Assembly: GCA_037178975.1 (NCBI GenBank)
Contig: JASJZH010000003.1
Span: 186,001-250,000 of the forward strand
DNA: 64,000 nt
DNA from: Oscheius tipulae
Taxonomy: Eukaryota; Nematoda; Chromadorea; Rhabditida; Rhabditidae
Reading direction: 5' to 3'
Shown here in pieces: positions 55,340-64,000 of the stretch. Under the pieces are notes generated by a model, which had not been told where the DNA came from, ran no database searches, and worked only from the letters and a program-made list of their open reading frames with translations. Numbering within the stretch: the stretch's first letter is position 1; each line of letters opens with the position of its first letter. Made by a program: the position numbers and the translations under genes.

Positions 55340-56178
55340 ATGATCTCAATTCTCTTGGTTTTCTCCATTCTCGTCCGATTTTCCGTATCGGAGTAGGTTT
55401 CCCGCCCAATTTTAGATGACTACCCCGTATTTAGAAACGTCTACTGTACCTACTACAGAGACACGGACGAGATTACCTGTGGACAGGTGACCTGTGCAAC
55501 TCATGTCCCTCCAAATAGTGATTTGGAGAAGGAAGGACTGTCTGTGAAGCTTCCTAAAGGATGGTAGGACAGAGGCTCTTGACTCACTCTTGTAGGTACC
55601 GAATTGGGAAAATGATGACGCGCTACGACCATGGTTGGATGAATTTATATCGAAGGAAGGCCACCGGCACGGGATACTGGGATTTCTATACGAATATACC
55701 GGAACGCAACTGTGTGGGGTGAGTCTGAACATTTACAAAAGTCTACAAAAAACGAACAAAGTGATGTTCTGCAAAGTTATAGCTTTTGATTAGGGCTACA
55801 ACTTTACAGAACATCGCGAAAAATTTAGTTTCCGGTACGAAAAAGAGGCCGCAAACCTGGGTATCCAGCTTTCTGACGTCTGAAAAGTAATAGTTCTTGA
55901 ACATACAGCAACTTTGCAGGAGCTGTGTAGGTCTTCAGGCTGAAAATTGCTATCTTTTCAGCGGTTTCGGGCTCCACGCCGGAGACAATATTCCCGGCTC
56001 GGTCACCGTCAAGGACAAGAAGTGCTTCGACCGTCTCATGTACCAAATAGAAAGAAAGTCGACCATCGAATTCTTTGACGTCCATCAATGCCGGAAATGC
56101 ATCTTCCATAGCTGCTGGCTCGGAACCCGACTCCTCCCTCATGCCCGAGAATATCTCACCAATTTGAGAAGTTTTTGA
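55340..56178 (+). CDS. Secreted protein with L,D-transpeptidase-like core, 4 exons
   Basis: Predicted 173 residues. Exons 55340-55392, 55435-55563, 55596-55718, 55962-56178. Leader MISILLVFSILVRFSVS, then a Cys-containing N part (NVYCTYYRD, CGQVTC), RIGKMMTRYDHGWMNLY, YWDFYTNIPERNC and GFGLHAGDNIPGSVTVKDKKCF. The last resembles the H-x-x-G ... S-x-G-C signature of bacterial L,D-transpeptidases, with serine where the catalytic cysteine would be. That likeness is from memory of the motif, so the name is tentative. It starts 190 nt after the EGF gene on the same strand, close enough for an operon. Its third intron carries a palindromic repeat. Confidence 0.7.
55740..55850. repeat. Palindromic dispersed repeat, copy 4
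   Basis: Core arms GATGTTCTGCAAAGTTATAG (about 55763) and CTACAACTTTACAGAACATC (about 55797-55816). Lies in an intron of the secreted transpeptidase-like gene. Confidence 0.72.
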
Positions 56179-56483
56179 ACTGTAAGAATCTGTTTTATTG
56201 CTTAAACGAAATATATTATTCAATATTTTTTCAAGGCATCAGTGTCACAAGAACTATGGGAAAGAAGTGAATTCCGGGAGTGAGAAAATATGTATGGGGG
56301 AGTATATTTCACGCGGGGACTTGACAGAGAAACACAGGATTATTAATGGACTGGCAGATATACAAACGATATTTTTTGGGGGGAATCAGATGAGCAAAGC
56401 GGGGAGCAGGGGACAAAAAAGTGTTAGGGGGCCCGTAAGGTTCGGGGGAGGTAGTTTCCCCAAAAAGAAAGTGAATTGTCTGC
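56179..56483. other. Shared 3' region of two convergent genes
   Basis: 305 nt between the stops of the secreted transpeptidase-like gene and the RhoGAP gene. TTTATT near 56192 gives AATAAA on the minus strand for the RhoGAP gene. No coding support. Confidence 0.4.
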
Positions 56484-59400
56484 CTAGACTTTCGTCTCGG
56501 GACCGAAATCGTCGGCTTTCTTAAAGGAATCCCGGAGACGAGACATCTGTCGGGCCAGTTGGGCACCGTAGACACTGTTGTACCACTTGTGACAGCGACC
56601 TCTGGAAAGAAATCATTGGTTCAGTCCTTTCTCTTTGTTTCTATGTATCTTTGTCTCCCTGCCACTCGGTATCTCTGTCTCTCTGTATCTCTATCTCCCA
56701 CCTCAGATCAATTTTTGAGATGTAGGTGACTCTGGAGTATCCACTCTTAGGCTCAATAAGGAATCTCGAATCCAAAACAGCTGCCGAGACTCCACCGAGA
56801 AGTTGCGTTTCTCCACATTGAACAGATCTCTCGATCACGGCACAGGCTCCTCTCAGTTCAGGGATGTCAATCTTGTGGTATCGGACAACGTAGCAATCCC
56901 TCGTTGGATGTCCAACAGTATCATTCAGAACGAACTGATGGATGTCCGTGTCCGGAGCCAGCTGCATGTCAATTGACCGCCAATTCAGAACAGAACTGTC
57001 CCAGACCGCTCTGAATTCAAAATTGCTAACGTTTCGAGACCGTCATACCGTTCTTTCATGATCCTGTGAAGAACTTCCTTAGGAGGAGCGGCTACATCGA
57101 CCCAGACTCGGAATGGACGAAGAGGGTGGGAGTCAGAGCTCTTTCGGGCCGAGATCTCTACTCCAGCGTGATTCCCCTCGACTATCCAGCTCTTCCAGCG
57201 GTCGGAGTTGTCTCGGAGCATGTCCTGGAGACGGTCTTGGAGGTACACACGAGGTCCAGATGGACTGAGTTCCTTGAGGATGGGGAATTCCTCCTGAAAG
57301 AAGGGGTGTTGAGAGACAAAGAGACAGAGAGACAGGGAAAGTCTCCAACTCACCTCGTACTCCAGACTCTTGACTGCTCCCGATTCTGTTGTCTTTCCCA
57401 TCGGAGCCATGAAGATCTGTCTCACATTGACAATCATGAACGTCAAGCAGGCCTGAGCTGCCTTGGTCTCCAGCATCTCCTTCTCCGTAGGCATGCCAGC
57501 AGCTCCGACCGTCTTGTGTCTTCTGGAGTTAGAGATCTTATCTAGTCGACTGGCTTGCAAATGGAACAGGCTCGGAGTAAAGCAGACGCTCAGATTTGAT
57601 GGTGTCATGGAGTTTCCTTCACTGAACTTGGCAATGTCCGCGAGGAAGAAGAGAAGAGTCTGTAGAGCTTCACGGTTCTCATCAGGGAGGAGAAGAAGAG
57701 CATATTTCAAGACAGAGAGTCGCTCATTGTCTGGGACATGAAGAAATATCGAGGCGAAGACTTCACTGAGTCGACTGGTCATGAGACGATCCGGGAGTTC
57801 ACGGAGGTACTGCTTCAGCATATCGGCAACATCGTGAACCTGTCCAGGGTCGAGACGGGTCGCATCGACGAAGACATCAGCTTCCGCGTCACGATCACAG
57901 TGCTGACGGAGCTCGGCGATACGGGACTTGACTCCGTTCTTGCGGAAAATTCCGACGGTGTCAGGAGCCATCTGGCGAAGGTAGCGGAGAACCTGGAATA
58001 GAATGGTCAGATCTATCTGTCTCTTCAGCCTACTCACCTCCAGAATAGTCCTTGGCAAACAATGCCCTGTCCTCTTGTAAACCACATCGAGAGGCTGTCC
58101 AAACACCGTCGTCTCTTCCGCCTCTTTGACTATCTTCCCGTCCTGATGCTTGATTTTCCTCAACAGTAGCTTCCCATAATTTGACATCCAGGCATTCTTC
58201 TGTCCGATGCTACCATTCTGACTCGATTCAAGCTTGATGGCCTGACTTCCCATATACTTTTCCATGACAGCCGTCACTGTCAGGAAGGCCAAGGCCCGAA
58301 GACGTTTGATCTCAACAGAGGACAGGCTATCCATTGATCTACAGAGTTCCTCGTCCTGGAAGAACATTTCTTCGCCGGACAGAGCTGAGTTGATCGAGGA
58401 GGTCATGAGTCTCTCAGCAGGATTCCTCCGGATGGTTCCTTTCCAAGAACCGTTACTTGAACTGTTGCTGCTCGAGGTCACTGACAGAGACAGAGAGTAC
58501 GGCAGGACTGATTGTCTTATCCTCTGTGCAGAAGGACCACTGGGAGATCGGGACAGAGAGGATCCAACGCCGGAATCCCGTCTGTTCTGGCTAGCCACTG
58601 TGGAGCACTGTTCCTCATCTGTATTGTCTAGACTGGACTGGGACTTGGCACGGATTGTGTCCACATGGAGCTGGGGAACGGTGGTCGAGGTAGATGGACT
58701 CGGCTGGTACATGTGCTGAGCCCTTCGGGAAAGACTGGCTTCTGGAGAGTCTTCGAATTGGTGACCTGAAGATTTGGGATTCGAAGATCTGTGTCTCTCT
58801 GTCTCTCTGTCTCCCTCTGCCCTTACAATAAAACTGCTAATACCGCAAAAGCTGCTGTTAATCAAAAAGGACATGTTAAGGATTAATACTGTACCATGCA
58901 TGTAGTAGCCGTCGGGATGAATATTCAGCCGTCTAGATCGGACAGACAAGCTTGGATGATATCCTACAGCCTGATTGCTGTAGAGACTGCTGTAGGCCGG
59001 ACTCGACTGACCACTCGACACTCCAGGATAGTAGATATTGTCGTAATATCTGGCCTGGATCGAGGGAGCAGGGGCGATTCGGTGTTTCGGCCTAAAAGAG
59101 ATGTAGAGCCATCAAAATTAGGCAAAAATCAATTTGGCGGTCGGGTAAGCCCCAAAAAACGGCGCGCTAATGACTGGGAAAGAATGGCGGGTACAGTGAG
59201 ATGACTCAAGTCTTTTGTCGCGCGTCTTTCGTCAATTTTTGGACTCTTTGCGTGGGCTTACTGATTGGTTTTAGAGGAAAAACATACCTGGTCAAGGAAT
59301 TGTAGCCTCCAGCGTAGAGGAAGTCATCCATCGGGGTCTGCTCTCTCCGGAGTCTCTCGTACAAAAATGGTCCACTGTCCCGGTCGGTCAATCTCGGAGG

Positions 59401-62307
59401 AGGCACAGACCGCTCTCTGAACCGCATTCGGAAAGAGTCATCAGCCGAAGATGATTCGGGTGAAGACGGGGAGAGCAGCACGACTCCCTGTCTCCTGGCA
59501 GATTTGGATCGCGACTGTCTTGGTCGAGCTTCTACTATAAAAAGCGGTTAGTCACTCTAGAGAGGTTTTAGATTGGTCAGTTTAGGGGAAAACGACCACG
59601 CGACATGCAAAATGAAGAAATGTTAACCTGGAGCATTGAGATTGGTTGGCCTGGCCGTCATGAGCATTCTAGCAGATTCTGGACTGGCAGTATTGTAGCT
59701 GACCAACCGAGGATCGGAGATTTCCATGGTGGCTGGGTCTCGGGGTCGGGACTCTCGACGACGTCTGGAAAAAGGAAAACCTATAGTGTTTTTTTGGCCA
59801 GTCAAAAACTTTTGTTGAACGTGAGGATCGAACCCGACACCTTTTGGACTGGTAATCGAAGCGTTAACCGACTGAGCCAAGCGGGAAAGCCGGCGCGCTA
59901 TTCAAAGTTTCAACATACGCGAATACACATAATGTGAAATAGGGAGGCCTGATCAATCACCAAAACATATATCAAGTTCAACAAAAAAGAAAGAGCGTAG
60001 CGCTAACCGTTCACGTCTCTGCATCCTTAGCTAGTTTTGATGCGGACCGTCGAATGTGTGAACAAGAAAGAATAGTCGTGCATTCTCTGCCACACATTAT
60101 ACAGACTGTTTTGACTGCCGGGCAAATTGATTTTTCAAACAAAAGAGGCGGGATACTCACCTGCTACCACTTCTGGGATTGACTTTCTTCAGCAGAGCCT
60201 TGGCTGTATCCTTGATCCTCTCACTCTGGGATCGTTGGAGCTTCGAGTTGGTGGCACTAAAATTGGACTATTGAAAAAGATTCCGTAAGCTTCAAATGGT
60301 AAGACTTGTCTCTCTGTATCTCTGTCTCTCGGCCTTTCTGACTCTCTGTCTCTCTGTCCTAAAACTCACTCCTCCGTCTTTCCCATACTGTCTAGTATAT
60401 TTAGCCCTGCGTCAGAAATGTTACAATGTGGAGACAGAAAGAATTGGAAGCGGCAGCAGCAAGTGGAGACGAAACCAGAGTGACTAATACTGTGTTCCGA
60501 GACTAATTCGAAGCGGTTCCCTTTTCTGGCAGCAGTTCTCATTAACGTCCGATGAAATATACGTGCGGAAGCTTCAACTGATCGCAGGGGCTCAACTTTT
60601 AAAAATCTTTCTTGAAAAGAGAGTGATTAATACGATCTGTTTCCAAAAAAACGTGGAATTTTTTTACGTCAGTGCGCAGAAAATGACCGAGAGAAAGATC
60701 AAGAGGAAGAGGAGTGGCCGAAGTGGTATCTCAGTTCGCCAACTTTCACCCCTTCCCCAGCGTTTGCGTGTGGCGTATCGGATCGAAAAAGCCTCGTCAA
60801 AAGACTTTTTCCTCGTGTCCGCTATAGTATAATTAGCTTCGGAGTGGAAACAGTCTATCCTAGTTCACAGGGTCTATTAACTTGTCTTTGTCAGTCTTAG
60901 AAATCTGAAACTCACTCTTCCGGCCTCAAATCATATCTTTCCAGACGTCTTTCACTCTGTTGAGAGGGTAGTCGCTCCTCGTAGGGTGAATGACGGGTAT
61001 CCTTGACAGCGTAGGGGTCCCGATAGCCGTAGTTGGCCACGGTGGAGACAACTCTTCCAACGGGGGCTCCACACATTTGCTCATTGCCTATCCGGGACCA
61101 GGTGTGACTGTTCCTCTGGTACTTCCAGTTGTCAGAAAGGGCAACCTGGTCCTCATCGTCGAAACCGTACATTGTGTCGTAGTTGTAGTCTTCGTTCTGG
61201 AATAGATAAGAATGAGAATAAGGGTCTGAGAGACAGAGAACTTACTCTTCTCCTGAGGACGACGTTGTCATCTCGCATGATGACACATCTGTTCAGGGTG
61301 TCAATGCGTCGGAAGAGGGCGCGCAAAGAATCCGGCTCTAGGAACTCGTGGTCCGATCTGACGCTTCGAAGATCGATGGGGAATTGGCCTTCTGAAAGCA
61401 AGTAATCAAATTAGTCCCGAGATTTTGTTGTCGTAGCTCTCTCAAAAAGTGTAAACCTGTTCTTAATCCCTTTGAAGGTTTTGGAGGGAGACCTGCCGGT
61501 GTCACCTGCATTATTCTAAAAGCATCTGACCATTTTCGTAAGATGAATTGGAAAGACTATTTTGGAAAAAAATAGAAATGGCTCAACAGGGGGTCATTAT
61601 AGGGATGTGGCAGCTGCATAAATATTGAAATTTTGACACCCTGTCTCATGACGGGGTCTATTTTTCAAACGTATGGCAGTACAGAAACGTAAAATAGGAA
61701 CGCAGCTGATCTGCTAAGAGCTTCCAAAAGTAATACTGCCGCTTGGAACACCCGGCTAGAGACTGCCTGGATCAAGATGTGCTCGCCCCGGAAGTCAACA
61801 TCTGGTTCGTGTGACCAGGTAATAGGGCCCTTCGGATGCTCGTAACTATAGCTGTTGGGATACTTTTTGAAACATCGTCTGTGTCTCTCTGTGAGCTCAG
61901 AGAAAGCACCCTAGCGGCGAAAAAGCATAGACTCTTTGTCTCTCTGTCTCATAGTCTCTATCGCTCACAATCTTTCTGTCTCTCTGTTTCTCGTCTTAAA
62001 ACTCACCCTCGTATTGCTTGGCGTACTGCGGGAATCCGGCCTTCCTCAACCACTGGCAGCACTCTTTGGCTTCTTCTTCTGTAAATTGTCTAATTTTGTG
62101 TCAGGGCAGAAAATAGGGGTATGCTCAAGAATTTAAACCCCATTATTTCCCGCCTCTCTCCCCAAGAATAGAACCCAGGTGCGAGGCCAGATGGTTAGTT
62201 TCTTTAAACCGTCTCGAAATTAGATTCTAACGAAAAATGACAGCTGTCAGAGTGACAATTTGGATAGTGACTGTTACCGAGACATTTGCCTACCTTTTTG
62301 ATGCCAT
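56484..62307 (-). CDS. DLC1: SAM-RhoGAP-START protein (DLC family), 13 exons
   Basis: Predicted 1079 residues, near the vertebrate DLC1 length; a Rho GTPase-activating protein of adhesions. Exons in coding order: 62294-62307, 62007-62089, 61246-61391, 60916-61196, 60161-60256, 59628-59764, 59288-59534, 58895-59091, 58038-58765, 57354-57992, 57049-57293, 56702-57010, 56484-56601; total length is a multiple of three. The N-terminal SAM domain (KECCQWLRKAGFPQYAKQYE, DHEFLEPDSLRALFRRI) follows the start MASKR. A long Ser-rich middle leads to RhoGAP (YLRQMAPDTVGIFRKNGVKSRI with the arginine finger, LKQYLRELPDRL, NLSVCFTPSLF) and then START (WDSSVLNWRSIDMQL, QLLGGVSAAVLDSRFLIEP, SRVTYISKIDLR). A 14-nt first coding exon is unusual but fits in phase. 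Confidence 0.93.
59816..59887 (-). pseudogene. tRNA-like element (degenerate)
   Basis: Minus strand: TTGGCTCAGTCGGTTAACGC (good D-arm) and GGGTTCGATCC (good B box) at tRNA spacing; a nine-base anticodon loop and unpaired acceptor arms make it non-functional as drawn. Lies in an intron of the RhoGAP gene. Confidence 0.45.
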
Positions 62308-63147
62308 TGAGCTAGGGAATAAGTAAGAATTGTCATGCTGTTGGCGCGAACCTAACTCTGACAGACACAGTCAGTATTTTCTATTTGTTCACTGTCAAGT
62401 ACCATTGGGCAAAATACCATCACTTTTTCTACTAAGAATATGCTGCAAGAAAACAGGGCTCAAAGCTCGCCGCAGCAAACATAGCACTTGAGAAAAGTGA
62501 CAGTTCAGTACCAGAGGAATTGCCAAGAGGACTGGTCAGCAGATACGAAATTGGAGACCAATAAGGAATGGATATCGCTCAGAAAGAGACAAGAAGTGGA
62601 AGCAAACGGGATAAAGAAGTAATCGCCGCGCAGCAGTTGGTTTGTGGTTGGAGAGGGTGGATGGCGCGACACAAAAGTGGGACTCCGACTGCTGACAGTG
62701 ATGATTTATGGGCTCGGCCTGTCTATCCGGAGGCAGTTGGTTTATAGTAGTAGGATGGGAACAGAGACATAACGATAAATGATCATTCTCTGTCTCTGTT
62801 TCTCTGTCTATAGTTCGAAGCGGAAACGTATGAGTCAACTGCTATCTTTTTGGTCCAAAGGTAGAGTCAACAGAAGAAAAAAAATCTTGGATGGTTTACG
62901 AGGTGCAAATGATGTCTGTTCTCTCATCACCGCCCTAAAAGAGATCTCGTTTTGTTGCGGCTTCCGTCTATTTACGCCAGTGGAGGACAAGTTGCGCGAG
63001 CGGTGATAGAAAAAAGGGTGGTAGATGTGCAGGAATTCCCGCCCGCTGAACGAATTGGAACAATTAACAGCTGGAATGTTTGGGAGCAGAGAGACAAAAT
63101 GATGCGTTAAAAAATGACAAAATAAAGTCGAGAAATCAAAAAAGTTT
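62308..63147. other. Upstream region of the RhoGAP gene
   Basis: About 840 nt with no supported coding frame; expected promoter of the RhoGAP gene. TCTCTG simple sequence near 62785-62812. Confidence 0.4.
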
Positions 63148-63220
63148 CGACCACGGCAGGATTCGAACCTACAATCTTCTGCTCCGTAGGCAGACGCGTT
63201 ATCCATTGCGCCACGCGGCC
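63148..63220 (-). tRNA. trnR-ACG: tRNA-Arg(ACG)
   Basis: A complete 73-nt tRNA on the minus strand. Acceptor GGCCGCG pairs with CGTGGTC (two G-U pairs) and has a G discriminator. D-arm TGGCGCAATGGATAACGC; anticodon arm TCTGC-CTACGGA-GCAGA with a perfect stem and anticodon ACG, decoding CGN after A34 editing; T-arm with GGTTCGAATCC. A TTTTTT run eight bases after the 3' end is a Pol III terminator. This is the only intact tRNA in the window. Confidence 0.96.
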
Positions 63221-64000
63221 ACTTGTCCTACTCCCAAGCCGAAATGCAGGCATGCCCTTCGACTTCAGCTGACCAATGACAGCTGTTAGTCTGCCCAAAA
63301 CGACTAGGAAAGAGAGTGAATTAGGTCATGAAATCAATTGCCGGCAGCTGGGTTCATCAAAATTTGAACTGAGGATCAGACCTTCGGCAAATAGCAACTG
63401 GAAATGAATTCAGAGGGTAGAGGGAAGGCGGAAATGCTCGAACTTTTTGCCAGTTCAGATACTCTCAAAGGGAAGCAGAAATTGAAAAAAGCGTAGGCGA
63501 GAAAAGCTAGCTGATAACTGCAGAGAAGCGCTTAACGCCTGATGCCGTTGATTCAGACGCTCAGGGTCTCTCGAGAGCAAACAGTCTGCCCCGTTCTTGC
63601 CCTCTAGGCTTCAGAGAAAGCCTGTGTTTTTTTCGAATCAAGCAGTTGGCTAACTGAAAGTACACACATTCCATTCTGTCAAGGCTCTAGGTCTAGAAAA
63701 ATAACACGTGGACGTGTCAGAGTAGTAGCCGCCTTCAAAACACTGGCGCCACAGCCGGCGGCACAAGTAAAAAGGTGCCCCTTCAAAAATTTAGTGGGAC
63801 ACGTCTCGGGGCCGAGAAAAAGGTGCCGAAGATAAATTGAGGGCATGGAAAGACAGGGCAAGAGTATTGTGAGAGAGAAAGAGAGGCAGAGAGGCAGAGA
63901 AACAGAGAGACAAAGAGACAGAAATACGGAGAGACGGAGACACGAAGAGACAAGGGACAGATATACAGTGAGGCAGGAGACACATGGACAGATAGACAGA
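63221..64000. repeat. Intergenic tail ending in (GAGACA)n-type simple sequence
   Basis: No supported gene. From about 63850 to the window end the plus strand is an imperfect GAGACA/GAGAGG array, the same purine/pyrimidine simple sequence that fills many introns (for example 1805-1890, 4140-4300, 38090-38250, 50818-50848, 51265-51360). Frames on the complement read as Ser/Leu-rich junk. Confidence 0.7.

Noticed and set aside
57066-58719. Long plus-strand frames opposite the RhoGAP exons
   Set aside because: Antisense shadows of a strongly supported coding exon.
63080-63298. Frames across the tRNA-Arg gene reading QDSNLQ-like peptides
   Set aside because: Classic spurious translation of a tRNA; the tRNA fold is complete.
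1-64000. CRISPR arrays, rRNA genes, spliced-leader RNA genes, telomere repeats
   Set aside because: Looked for on both strands; none seen. The GAGACA/TCTCTG tracts are simple repeats, not spacer arrays.
1-64000. Viral or retroelement coding sequences (RT, integrase, capsid)
   Set aside because: No such motifs found; the only mobile elements supported are non-coding MITE-like repeats.

Overview
This is a eukaryotic, animal-type window and most likely nematode. The introns are very short (mostly 35-41 nt) and end in TTTCAG-like acceptors. Several start codons sit just downstream of a free splice acceptor, as expected for spliced-leader addition. The gene families also fit: ShKT proteins, a C-type lectin joined to VWA, PINCH, a DLC1-type RhoGAP-START protein and a myotubularin with FYVE. 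Nearly every gene is split, so the models below were built by joining reading frames at GT/AG (rarely GC/AG) sites that keep phase. The longer introns are filled with imperfect TCTCTG/TGTCTC simple sequence.

Layout. 0-4.4 kb: an alpha-arrestin (+) converges on a core-1 galactosyltransferase (-). 4.4-9.1 kb: no convincing protein gene; one GC-rich, possibly structured stretch. 9.1-24.5 kb: tandem and dispersed small four-helix membrane genes (two related sets plus pseudogenes), interrupted by PINCH, which carries a small secreted gene on the opposite strand inside an intron, and by a receptor tyrosine kinase with a C-type-lectin ectodomain. 24.8-40.4 kb: two copies of a three-gene module. Each has a minus-strand pair (RING+RRM gene, then a multi-RRM gene) and a divergent plus-strand RING(+RRM) gene. 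Two opposed ShKT genes separate the modules. 40.4-42.7 kb: a third small array of four-helix membrane genes, partly decayed. 42.9-46.1 kb: a tiny secreted or GPI-like protein, a lectin-VWA gene and a two-lectin-domain gene, the last two with 3' ends 66 nt apart. 48.9-51.9 kb: an active-type myotubularin with a FYVE finger. 52.5-56.2 kb: an EGF-repeat membrane protein followed 190 nt later by a secreted protein resembling L,D-transpeptidase folds. 56.5-62.3 kb: a complete SAM-RhoGAP-START gene. 63.1 kb: one good tRNA-Arg(ACG).

Themes. Cytoskeletal, adhesion and phosphoinositide genes (PINCH, RhoGAP, myotubularin) lie among fast-evolving secreted, lectin and membrane families. The best candidate for an undescribed system is the duplicated RING/RRM module: predicted ubiquitin ligases with RNA-binding domains, each followed in a likely operon by a multi-RRM protein whose start codon is split by an intron in both copies. 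Repeats include a roughly 430-bp TA-flanked MITE, a dispersed palindromic element with a GTTCTGCAAAGTTGTAG core, and a set of degenerate tRNA-like elements. All functions are inferred from sequence only; no database search was possible.
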